Shown here: positions 1 through 7,613 of the stretch, piece by piece
Position numbering within the stretch: the stretch's first letter is position 1
How the letters are laid out: every line of letters begins with the position of its first letter
Assembly (NCBI RefSeq): GCF_030652515.1
Contig: NZ_JAUSAR010000011.1
Location: forward strand, 1 to 51,507
Direction of reading: 5' to 3'
DNA: 51,507 bases
Source: Aquabacterium sp.
GTDB lineage: Bacteria > Pseudomonadota > Gammaproteobacteria > Burkholderiales > Burkholderiaceae_C
Translations under genes and position numbers: made by a program
The notes under the pieces: model-generated
Told to the model about the DNA's origin: nothing
The model's input: the letters and a program-made list of their open reading frames with translations, nothing else
Databases searched by the model: none

Positions 1-450
1 GCTGCGGAACTCGCTGGCCTACGGCCAGCTCAAACAGTCCTCGCCGACCCCTCGCTGCGCGAGGGGCAACCCGCCGTGGCCTGTGCGCCTCGCCGCCCCC
101 GAAGTCGCCCCGCCCGCCTCCGCCTCATCCCTGATCGCCCCGCTGGTGGCGCAGCACGATTGCGGCCGTGGCAGCCCACCAGCGGGGCGAAAAAGGGCTG
201 GGGCGGTCTCCGGCGGGGCGCCTGGCTTGGTGCTGAGAAGCGCAGTGCCGAGGTGGCGCGCGACAGCGCGCATCGTCATCTGCCTGGCCGTGGTTGTTTG
301 AGTGCAGCGGCCAAAGGCCGCGAAACGAGTTCCACGGCCCCACCTCGGCACGAGCATCGCAAGGCAGTCCCGCTACCAGCGGGACCACCAAGCTGAAGCC
401 CTGCCGGAGACCGCACCAGCCCGCGCCCCGCGCTACCAGATAAAGCGATC
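1..450. repeat. Compound-palindrome intergenic repeat, copy A
   Basis: No convincing gene lies in the first 472 bases. The stretch is a set of nested inverted repeats and is colinear with a second copy near 42325-42755. It opens with AACTC, a 7-bp hairpin (13-19/23-29) and TCAAACA. A single large imperfect stem follows. Its arms are 195-219/398-422 (23 of 25 pairs), 225-232/386-393, 245-256/340-351 (12 bp perfect), 286-293/332-339 (8 bp) and 307-312/316-321 (6 bp, loop AAA). A side hairpin lies at 367-373/379-385. It sits directly downstream of a minus-strand gene ending at 473. The left edge is cut by the window. The function is unknown; a transcript 3'-end structure or a relic of a mobile element are both possible. 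Confidence 0.8.
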
Positions 451-472
451 AACCCTCAGCGGACAAAGCCAC

Positions 473-721
473 TCAGAAAGAGTCGTCGAGGATGAGCAGC
501 GCCTCATCGCGCCAATAGGCCGCCGCCGCAAAGAAGCCTTCCCACACGCAGCCATTGCAGCCACGCCCACAACAACTGGTGGGTTCGGGCGGAGGCGGGC
601 GCAACTCAACCCCACGTGCCTGGGCCTGCGCTTGCAGGGCCGCAAACATGCGCTGGGCCGAAGCCAGATCGGTGAGCGGAAAGTCCATGAACGTCAACGT
701 CAACTCAGGCACGAACCCCAA
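473..721 (-). CDS. Oxidoreductase-like domain protein (small Cys-motif protein)
   Basis: An 82-residue protein whose C-terminal half carries the pattern CCGRGCNGCVW followed by an aromatic/acidic stretch. This is the signature of the oxidoreductase-like N-terminal family (PF09791), found as short stand-alone proteins in proteobacteria. The four close cysteines suggest a metal or disulfide site; no reaction is established for the family. The ATG lies 17 nt inside the 3' end of the upstream methyltransferase gene on the same strand, so the two are probably co-transcribed and translationally coupled. Repeat copy A follows the stop codon. Confidence 0.8.
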   Translation of the reverse strand: MGFVPELTLTFMDFPLTDLASAQRMFAALQAQAQARGVELRPPPPEPTSCCGRGCNGCVWEGFFAAAAYWRDEALLILDDSF

Positions 722-1865
722 GGCGCCACAGCGAGGTCAGCTCGGCCTGGCGGGCCGCGTGCAAAGGGTCGTTGTCGTCGGTGGCCTTGGGATGGCGGGG
801 CTTCACATCCAGGCGATCGATGACGGTGAGTCCAGCGCCATCCATGGTCGCCTGCAATTCGGCCCGCGAACGCAAGCCCAGGTGCTCGGCCAGGTCCGAC
901 ATGATCAACCAGCCTTCGCCGCCGGGCTCCAGGTGCGCGGCCAGGCCGTTCAGGAAGCCCTTCAGCATGCGGCTGTCGGGGTCGTAAACCGCGTGCTCGA
1001 TGGGCGAGCTGGGGCGGGCGGGCACCCACGGTGGATTGCAGACGATCAATGGGGCGCGGCCCTCGGGAAAGAGGTCTGCCTGCACGATGTCAACCTGGGC
1101 AGCCAAGCCCAACCGGTCGATGTTCTCGCGTGCGCAGGCCAGGGCGCGCGGGTCCTGGTCGGTTGCGATCACGCGGCTCACACCACGGCGGGCCAGCACA
1201 GCGGCGATCACGCCGGTGCCCGTGCCGATGTCGAAAGCCACGGATTTGTTGGCGGGCAGCGGGGCCTTGGCCAACAAGTCGATGTACTCGCCCCGCACCG
1301 GCGAGAACACGCCGTAGTGAGGGTGGATGCGGTCTTTCAGGAAAGGGATCTCGACCCCTTTCTTGCGCCACTCGTGCGCGCCGATCAGGCCCAACAGTTC
1401 GCGCAAAGAGACCACGCTGGCCTCGGTGCCGGGGCCATAGGCCTCTTCACACGCTTGCTGTGCATCGGGTGCGCGGCGCAGTGGGATCGCGTAGTCAGCG
1501 CCCAAGGGGATCAACACCGAAGCCAGAACGCGTGCGCGCTGGGCCTGGGCCTGGCGGTGCAGGTTGAAGGCCTCGGCAGGCGTGGATGAAGTCTTGCGCG
1601 TCTTGCGGTCAGCCCGGCGAGACAAGGCCTGCACCAGGTGGCGGGCGTTCTGGTAGTCGCCACGCCAGAGCAATCCGGTGCCTTCGCAGGCCAGCCGGTA
1701 CGCGGTGTCGGCGCTCATGCGGTCATCGGCCAGCACCACGCGCTTGGGCGGGGGCGTGGCGCTTTCAGAGCGCCAGCGGGCGGATTGATCCTGCTCGGCC
1801 TCGGTCCAATGGACCAAGGGGAAAGGCGCTTCAAGCGCAGAAGGGGAAGGTGTGGTGAGGCTCAT
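705..1865 (-). CDS. Class I SAM-dependent methyltransferase
   Basis: A 386-residue protein. The C-terminal half is a Rossmann methyltransferase: the SAM-binding motif DIGTGTGVIAAVLARRG, an acidic residue after strand 2 (ATDQDPRALACA) and the catalytic NPPW motif typical of N- or base-modifying enzymes of the HemK/RsmC/RlmG type. The N-terminal ~170 residues are a poorly conserved, charged extension that may bind RNA or protein. The target cannot be read from sequence; a ribosomal RNA or protein-glutamine substrate is plausible from NPPW. The start codon lies inside a 9-bp hairpin (see 1861-1883). It overlaps the next minus-strand gene by 17 nt. Confidence 0.85.
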   Translation of the reverse strand: MSLTTPSPSALEAPFPLVHWTEAEQDQSARWRSESATPPPKRVVLADDRMSADTAYRLACEGTGLLWRGDYQNARHLVQALSRRADRKTRKTSSTPAEAFNLHRQAQAQRARVLASVLIPLGADYAIPLRRAPDAQQACEEAYGPGTEASVVSLRELLGLIGAHEWRKKGVEIPFLKDRIHPHYGVFSPVRGEYIDLLAKAPLPANKSVAFDIGTGTGVIAAVLARRGVSRVIATDQDPRALACARENIDRLGLAAQVDIVQADLFPEGRAPLIVCNPPWVPARPSSPIEHAVYDPDSRMLKGFLNGLAAHLEPGGEGWLIMSDLAEHLGLRSRAELQATMDGAGLTVIDRLDVKPRHPKATDDNDPLHAARQAELTSLWRLGVRA

Positions 1866-1883
1866 TGGGGCTTTCCCAATGAG
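1861..1883 (-). promoter_or_regulatory. Hairpin sequestering the methyltransferase start codon
   Basis: The arms CTCATTGGG (1861-1869) and CCCAATGAG (1875-1883) are perfectly complementary, with a 5-nt loop. On the mRNA (minus strand) the ATG lies in the 3' arm, and the purine-rich GGGAAAG that could act as ribosome-binding site falls in the 5' arm and loop. Translation should therefore depend on opening the stem. The geometry is seen directly; regulation by it is inference. Confidence 0.5.
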
Positions 1884-1919
1884 TGTAAGTCAGGCGACTG
1901 CGCTGACGTCGTCGATCCG

Positions 1920-2219
1920 TCAGGCTTGCAGGTTGATCAGCGTGCCCATCATGTCTTGCTGGGTGCGCACGGTGTGCAGGTTGGCCTGGAAAGAATAGGT
2001 GGACGAGATCTGCTTGACGATGTCGGCGGCCAGGTCGTGCGCGATGGTTTGGGTTTGCTCGACGGTGGTGGCCACACCGCCATTGGGCAACTCGCGCTGG
2101 CTGACGACCTCGCGTTTGAAGTTCGCTGTTTGCCCGTTGGCAATGTTGTGGGCCGAGCTGTCCAGTTGCTGGAGGGCTGCGGTCATGCCGGATCGGCCGA
2201 TCGATGAGACTGCGTTCAT
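1920..2219 (-). CDS. Flagellar basal-body rod-like protein (orphan)
   Basis: A 99-residue protein. The N-terminus (MNAVSSIGRSGMTAALQQLD, then SSAHNIANGQTANFKRE) matches the conserved N-terminal motif of the FlgB/C/F/G rod and hook family. The C-terminus (ANLHTVRTQQDMMGTLINLQA) resembles the family's C-terminal coiled coil. The variable central domain is missing, so it is about the minimal N+C helix pair. The ATG at 2219 is preceded by GAGG at good spacing, which favours it over an upstream in-frame start. No other flagellar gene is nearby. It may be a minor rod component or a family relic with another role. Confidence 0.8.
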   Translation of the reverse strand: MNAVSSIGRSGMTAALQQLDSSAHNIANGQTANFKREVVSQRELPNGGVATTVEQTQTIAHDLAADIVKQISSTYSFQANLHTVRTQQDMMGTLINLQA

Positions 2220-2313
2220 GGTGAACCTCAAGATCAATGACACAAGCTGTCAATGAAATGTAGGTCTTATCCGCAGACCGCGCTGACCGATAAGTGGCCA
2301 GGGCGGGAATTGT

Positions 2314-2655
2314 TCATGGCGGAGGCGCTTTGGGTGGCGCTTTGCACAGCACGGCCATCTGCGCCTTGTCGTTGGTGGGGGTGTTGAGGTTGCCGGTGAT
2401 GCGGTCCCACAGGCGCACGGGGTAGAGCTGGTCGTTGGCCATGCGCTGGTAGTGGTGAGCCTGGCGCCGCACGTCGTAGCCATGCGGGCACAGGCGCTGG
2501 GCCTCGGCTTCCAACTGCGCGATGCTGGTGCCCGCCAGCTCGTAGGCCGCTTCACCGCTGCCCGTGGCCACAGGGGTGACCCGCACCGTGGCGCAGCCCA
2601 GCAGGGCAGCCAGGGGCAGGGCGACGGTCAGGGCTTTCAGGTGCAGGTGGTTCAT
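2314..2655 (-). CDS. Predicted lipoprotein
   Basis: A 113-residue protein with an N-terminal signal (MNHLHLKALTVALPLAALLGC) ending in the lipobox LLGC, so it is probably lipidated and anchored to an envelope membrane. The mature part is short and soluble, with two further cysteines and a proline-rich tail (KAPPKAPPP). I do not recognise a domain. Its start codon lies one base after the cphA stop on the same strand, so it is probably the last gene of the cyanophycin operon. This is the main clue to its role, and it is weak. Confidence 0.75.
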   Translation of the reverse strand: MNHLHLKALTVALPLAALLGCATVRVTPVATGSGEAAYELAGTSIAQLEAEAQRLCPHGYDVRRQAHHYQRMANDQLYPVRLWDRITGNLNTPTNDKAQMAVLCKAPPKAPPP

Positions 2656-2656
2656 C

Positions 2657-5233
2657 TCAGGATGGCGTGGATTCGGCGACGCGTTTGGCCAAGTGTGCCA
2701 GCGCGTCTTCTACCTGATCCACCAATATCAGGCACAGATCCCCCGGAGACAAACGGTGCAAGGCGGTGTCGATGGCCACGAACTCGCCGCGGATCTCGTC
2801 GATGTTGCGGGTGCGCTTGGCGTCTTTCAGGCCGTCGCGCAGCAAGGCCAGCACTTCGCCATCGACGCGGCCGCGCTGGCAGGCGTCCTGGAAGAGCAGC
2901 ACGTCGTCGAAGGCGTCGCCCAGGATGGCGGTCTGCTCACGGATGTCGTCGTCGCGGCGGTCGCCAGCGCCGCTGATGACCACCGAGCGATGCTTGGCCG
3001 GGATGCCTTCCACGGCCGAGACCAGGGCGCGCATGGCGTCGGGGTTGTGGCCGTAGTCGGCGATCACGGTGGCGCCCTTGTAGTCCATCACGTTGAAGCG
3101 GCCGGGGGCGTTGTCGGCGTCGTTCACGAAGCTGGCCAGGCCGCTGCGCACGGCGTCCCAGTCCAGTCCCACGCCCCAGGCGGCCGCCACGGCGGCCAGC
3201 ACGTTCTCGACCTGGAAGCCGATGGTGCCGTTGCGGGTGATGGGGATGTCGCGCAGCGGGATGCGCTCGCGCCAGGCGCCTTGCGCGGCCACGATCGAGT
3301 CGCCATCGACGAACACGGTGCGCTTGTTCTGCGCGCGGTGCGTGGCCATCACGGGGTGGTGGTGGCTTTGCGCGAAGAAGATGATTTCGCTCACGCACTT
3401 GCTGGCCATGGCCGACACATTGGGATCAACGGCGTTCAGCACGGCATAGCCCTTGGGCGAGACGTTCTGCACGATCACACGCTTGAGCACGGCCAGGTCT
3501 TCCACCGTGGTGATGTAGTTCAGGCCCAAATGGTCGCCCGAACCGATGTTGGTGACCACGGCGACCTGGCAGCGGTCAAAGCCCAGGCCTTCGCGCAGCA
3601 CGCCGCCACGCGCGGTCTCGAACACAGCCGCGTCCACATCGGGGTGCATCAGCACATTGCGGGCGCTCTTGGGGCCGCTGCAATCGCCGCTGTCGATCTG
3701 GCGGCCTTCGACGTAGACGCCGTCGGTGTTGGTCATGCCCACGCGCAGGCCGGTGGCGGCCAGCAGGTGCGCGATCAGGCGTGCGGTGGTGGTCTTGCCA
3801 TTGGTGCCGGTGACGGCCACGACCGGGATGCGGCCATCGTCGCCGGGGCCGAAGAGCTCGGCCACCATGGCCTCGCCCACTGGCCGGCCCTTGCCGAAGG
3901 AGGGCGTCAGGTGCATGCGCAGGCCGGGCGCGGCGTTCACTTCCACGATGCCGCCGTGCTGTTCTTCCAACGGCTTGAGCACGGTCTCGCAGACCACGTC
4001 AACACCGCAGATGTGCAGGCCGACCATCTGGGCGGCGGCCACGGCGCGGGCTGCTACTTCGGGGTGCACGTCGTCGGTCACATCGGTGGCGGTGCCGCCG
4101 GTGCTCAGGTTGGCGTTGTTGCGCAGGATGACGCGGCGGCCCTTGTCAGGCACCGAGTCGGGCTTGAGGCCTTGCACGCCCAGCCGCGCCACGGCGATCT
4201 CGTCGAAACGGATTTTGGTGAGCGAGGTGGCGTGGCCCTCGCCACGCTTGGGGTCCTGGTTGACGATGTCGACCAACTGGCGCACGGTGTGCTGACCATC
4301 GCCGATCACTTGCGGCGGGTCGCGCCGGGCAGCGGCCACCAGGCGGTCACCCACGACCAGCAGGCGGAAATCGTCGCCGGGCAGGTACTTCTCGACCATG
4401 ACTTCGCCGTACTCGAAGGCGGCCTTGTAGGCGATGTCCAGGTGATCGCGGCTGACGATGTTGACCGTCACGCCCTTGCCCTGGTTGCCATCTTGCGGCT
4501 TGACCACCACGGGCAGGCCGATCTCCAGGGCCACGGCCCAGGCTTCGTCCAGCGACTGCACCGGGCGGCCCATGGGCACGGGCACCCCGGCGGCGTGCAG
4601 CAGCTTCTTGCTCAGGTCCTTGTCCTGCGCGATGGACTCGGCCACGGCGCTGGTGGAATCGACCTCGGCGGCCTGGATGCGGCGCTGGCGCGAGCCCCAG
4701 CCGAACTGCACCAGGCTGCCTTGCGTCAGGCGCCGCCACGGGATGCCACGCGCGATGGCGGCGTCCACGATGGCGCCGGTGCTGGGCCCCAGGCGCTCGC
4801 TCTCATCCAGCTCGCGCAATTGCGTGATGGCCGCGGCCACGTCGAACTCGGTGTTGTTCAGGGCGGCGTTGACCAAGGACTGGGCCAGCTCGAAGGCCAG
4901 GCGGCCCACGGCTTCTTCCGAGTACTCGACCACGGCCTGGTACACGCCGGGCTCCACCGTCACAGCGGTGCAGCTGAAGGTGACGGGGCAGCCAGCCTGG
5001 GCTTGCAGCGCCAGCGCGGCGGTTTCCAGCACATGAGCCAGCGACACCTTGGTGTTGGCCCCCCGGTGCTGCAATGCGCCGATGGTCGGGAACAGCGCAC
5101 GCACACGCGCTTCGAAGCCCGGCAGGTTGACGATCGAGCGTTCGGCCTCGGTGCAGGCCACGATGGCCTCCATGGCGGTGTGTCGGCTCCAGAGGTTGGG
5201 ACCCCTCAGTGCCCGGATGCGGGAAACGTCCAT
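2657..5233 (-). CDS. cphA: Cyanophycin synthetase CphA
   Basis: An 858-residue enzyme that polymerises aspartate and arginine into multi-L-arginyl-poly-L-aspartate using ATP. An N-terminal cyanophycin-specific domain (about 1-160) is followed by an ATP-grasp domain (about 215-465: VVVKPQDGNQGKGV, VEVNAAPGLRMHL) that adds arginine or aspartate. A Mur-ligase-like domain follows, with an intact P-loop GTNGKTTT whose lysine is near residue 480. The cyanophycin motif ETARGGVLREGL and a C-terminal Mur ligase domain ending in GDLCLILVDQVEDALAHL are both present. The length fits the family. It lies 34 nt downstream of a second synthetase-like gene on the same strand and one base before a lipoprotein gene. 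The pairing of two synthetases is typical of betaproteobacteria. Confidence 0.96.
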   Translation of the reverse strand: MDVSRIRALRGPNLWSRHTAMEAIVACTEAERSIVNLPGFEARVRALFPTIGALQHRGANTKVSLAHVLETAALALQAQAGCPVTFSCTAVTVEPGVYQAVVEYSEEAVGRLAFELAQSLVNAALNNTEFDVAAAITQLRELDESERLGPSTGAIVDAAIARGIPWRRLTQGSLVQFGWGSRQRRIQAAEVDSTSAVAESIAQDKDLSKKLLHAAGVPVPMGRPVQSLDEAWAVALEIGLPVVVKPQDGNQGKGVTVNIVSRDHLDIAYKAAFEYGEVMVEKYLPGDDFRLLVVGDRLVAAARRDPPQVIGDGQHTVRQLVDIVNQDPKRGEGHATSLTKIRFDEIAVARLGVQGLKPDSVPDKGRRVILRNNANLSTGGTATDVTDDVHPEVAARAVAAAQMVGLHICGVDVVCETVLKPLEEQHGGIVEVNAAPGLRMHLTPSFGKGRPVGEAMVAELFGPGDDGRIPVVAVTGTNGKTTTARLIAHLLAATGLRVGMTNTDGVYVEGRQIDSGDCSGPKSARNVLMHPDVDAAVFETARGGVLREGLGFDRCQVAVVTNIGSGDHLGLNYITTVEDLAVLKRVIVQNVSPKGYAVLNAVDPNVSAMASKCVSEIIFFAQSHHHPVMATHRAQNKRTVFVDGDSIVAAQGAWRERIPLRDIPITRNGTIGFQVENVLAAVAAAWGVGLDWDAVRSGLASFVNDADNAPGRFNVMDYKGATVIADYGHNPDAMRALVSAVEGIPAKHRSVVISGAGDRRDDDIREQTAILGDAFDDVLLFQDACQRGRVDGEVLALLRDGLKDAKRTRNIDEIRGEFVAIDTALHRLSPGDLCLILVDQVEDALAHLAKRVAESTPS

Positions 5234-5267
5234 CAGCGTGTCTTCTTTCTTCTTGTGCTTTGCTTCT

Positions 5268-7475
5268 TCAGCGGGCGTAGGTGAAACCCAGCGTGGGCCG
5301 CGCTGGCGACAGATCAGCGTCGAAGGTTTCGATGCCCGCGGTGATCAGGTCGGGCTTGATGTCCAGCGCCCAGGCGGCGGCCACGGCGGCCAGCAGGGTG
5401 CTTGATGAGACGGGCGTGCCGCGACCTTGGCGCAAGGTCAGGTTGCTCAGCTCGCTCAGGGTGTTTTCAAAAGCGCCATTGGCCAGCACGACGATGCCCT
5501 GGCGCATGAAGACGGCGCGGCCACCTTCGGCTCGGTGGCTCACGATGGTGGCCAGCTGCGGGTCTTCGCCATACAGCACAGCCTGGCCGTCGCACAGCGA
5601 GGCCATGGCCGCGATGCGCTCGTCGTTCGCGTTGAGCACGGCCGAGCCTTCGGGCAAGACCACGTCCACCTGCGTGCGCATGACCTTGACGAGCTGGTCG
5701 GACTCGCTGATGTCGAACTCGGCCAGATCGGCCGCGCCTTCCAGGTCGGTGACCACGCCCACGTGACAGCGGTCATAAGGCAGGCCATCGCGCAGGATGG
5801 CGTGGGCGCCGCTTTCGAACACGGCGGCTTCCACCGACCGGTTCATCAGCAGGCGGTGGCCGGCCTCCCAATGGGCGGCGTCCTGTCGCTCAACCTGGCG
5901 GCGGTCCAGGAACAGGCCGTCCCGGCAGGCCAGGCCCACGTACTTGCCGCTCAAGTGGATCAGCCAGGTGATCAGGCGCGCCAAGGTGCTGGTGCCTTGC
6001 GAACCGGTGATGCCCACGATGGCGATGCGGCCGTCGTCGTCTTCCGGGAAGAGGTGATCGACGATGGCGCGGCCCACGGGGCGAGGCGAACCTTCGGCTG
6101 GTTTCAGGTGCATCAGCAGACCGGGCCCGGCGTTGACTTCAACGATGGCGCCGCCTTGCGATTTCAAAGGGCGGGAGATGTCTTGGGCGACCACGTCGAC
6201 CCCCGCGATGTCCAGGCCCACCACCCGGGCGGCCAGGGCCACGGCGTGTTCCACCTCGGGGTGGACGTCGTCGGTGCAATCCAGGGCGACGTTGCCATTG
6301 CGCTGGATCAGCACCTGGCGGCCGGGATCGGGGATGGCGTCGATGCTGAGGTTCTGGCGCTGCAGGTCGAGCAGCACGGCCTCGTCTTCCAGGGGCTTGA
6401 TGACGTTGAGCGGGAAGTCTTCGTTCAGGCCTCGGCGCGGGTCGGTGTTCAACTGTGCGTCGATCAACTGCATGACGGTGGAGCGGCCGTCGCCGGTCAC
6501 CCAGGCGGCTTCGCCCCGGGCGGCGGCGACCACTTTGCCGCCCACCACCAGCAGGCGGTGCTCGTGGCCACGGATGAATTTCTCAACCAGCACCTCGCTG
6601 CCGTGCTTGTCGGCCACCTCGAAGGCGGCTTCGACCTCGGCCTGGGTCTTCAGGTCCAGGGCCACGCCCCGGCCATGGTTGCCGTCGCTGGGCTTGACCA
6701 CCACGGGCAGGCCCATGTCTTGCGCGGCTTCCCAGGCGGCTGCTGGGCTGTCCACCACTTCGCCCTCGGGCACGGGCACGCCGCAGGCTTTGAGCAGGCC
6801 CTTGGTCAGGTCTTTGTCACCCGCGATGCCTTCGGCGATGGCGCTGGTCAGGTCGGTTTCGGCCGTCCAGATGCGGCGCTGGCGGGCACCATGGCCCAGC
6901 TGGACCAGGTTGCCTTCGTTGAGGCGGATGTGGGGAATGCGCCGGTCAGTGGCGGCGGAGACGATGCAGGCCGTGCTGGGGCCGAGGTAGCAGTCGTCCA
7001 CCTGGTCGCGCACCTTGGCCACGGCGGCGGCCACGTCAAAAGGCTGTTCGTTGATGGCCGCCATCAGCAGGGCGTGCCCTTCGGCCAGGGCGGTGCGCGC
7101 CACGTGCTCATCGCGGGCGCGGAACACCATGCGGTAGACGCCGGTGGTTGAGGTGCTGCGCGTTTGCCCAAAACCCGTGGGCATGCCGGCCAGGTTCAGC
7201 AGTTCGATCACCACGTGTTCCAGCACGTGGCCAGCCCAGGTGCCTTCCTTCAGGCGCTCCAGGAAGCCGCCGCGCTCGCCGACACCGCAATGGTGTTCGA
7301 TCAGGGCGGGCAATTGGGCCACCAGCCGATCATTGAACCCGGGCAGCAGGTTGGAGGGGTAATCTTCCAGCAAACCCAAGTCGAGCCAGACTTCCAGCAC
7401 GGGGCGGTAGGTCCAGACATTGGGGCCGCGCAAATAGTTGATGCGCAGCAGTTTGATGTCGTCCATTCTTGTCAT
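5268..7475 (-). CDS. Second cyanophycin synthetase-like protein (CphA2/CphA'-type, degenerate Mur domain)
   Basis: A 735-residue paralogue of CphA. The N-terminal and ATP-grasp domains look intact (VVVKPSDGNHGRGV, VEVNAGPGLLMHL). In the Mur-ligase part the P-loop is GITGSQGTSTL around residues 482-494, so the catalytic lysine of GKT is gone. The ETARGGVLREGL motif has become ESGAHAILRDGL, and about 120 C-terminal residues are missing. It is therefore expected to have one ligase site only, as known for CphA2 enzymes, which join beta-Asp-Arg dipeptides. An accessory role to CphA is the alternative. Two ATGs three codons apart are possible starts. It is upstream of cphA and divergent from the ABC transporter. 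Confidence 0.9.
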   Translation of the reverse strand: MTRMDDIKLLRINYLRGPNVWTYRPVLEVWLDLGLLEDYPSNLLPGFNDRLVAQLPALIEHHCGVGERGGFLERLKEGTWAGHVLEHVVIELLNLAGMPTGFGQTRSTSTTGVYRMVFRARDEHVARTALAEGHALLMAAINEQPFDVAAAVAKVRDQVDDCYLGPSTACIVSAATDRRIPHIRLNEGNLVQLGHGARQRRIWTAETDLTSAIAEGIAGDKDLTKGLLKACGVPVPEGEVVDSPAAAWEAAQDMGLPVVVKPSDGNHGRGVALDLKTQAEVEAAFEVADKHGSEVLVEKFIRGHEHRLLVVGGKVVAAARGEAAWVTGDGRSTVMQLIDAQLNTDPRRGLNEDFPLNVIKPLEDEAVLLDLQRQNLSIDAIPDPGRQVLIQRNGNVALDCTDDVHPEVEHAVALAARVVGLDIAGVDVVAQDISRPLKSQGGAIVEVNAGPGLLMHLKPAEGSPRPVGRAIVDHLFPEDDDGRIAIVGITGSQGTSTLARLITWLIHLSGKYVGLACRDGLFLDRRQVERQDAAHWEAGHRLLMNRSVEAAVFESGAHAILRDGLPYDRCHVGVVTDLEGAADLAEFDISESDQLVKVMRTQVDVVLPEGSAVLNANDERIAAMASLCDGQAVLYGEDPQLATIVSHRAEGGRAVFMRQGIVVLANGAFENTLSELSNLTLRQGRGTPVSSSTLLAAVAAAWALDIKPDLITAGIETFDADLSPARPTLGFTYAR

Positions 7476-7613
7476 GTTCTTGTGCGTTCTGGCGACCGTT
7501 CAGGCGGTGCGCGACCCGGGATTGTGCTTGAGGCGGCTCAGCTTGCTTGGGTGAGCAGCACCCGCAAAGTGCCCTGATTCGGCGAGAATCCGCGATTGCG
7601 CTACGAAATCAAA
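7476..7613. promoter_or_regulatory. Divergent promoter region of the cyanophycin module
   Basis: A gap of about 140 bases separates the two synthetase genes (leftward) from the transporter/DUF1854 pair (rightward), so both transcripts probably start here. I could not assign clear -35/-10 boxes or an operator. The shared region suggests co-regulation of the two halves; this is inference from layout only. Confidence 0.4.

Noticed and set aside
555..1589. A plus-strand 344-codon frame across the methyltransferase
   Set aside because: The minus-strand protein has SAM-binding and NPPW motifs; the plus frame has none.
2564..5284. A 906-codon open frame antisense to cphA
   Set aside because: It is His/Gly/Val/Ala-rich, has no recognisable domain and mirrors a strongly conserved gene. 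Long antisense frames are expected at this GC content.
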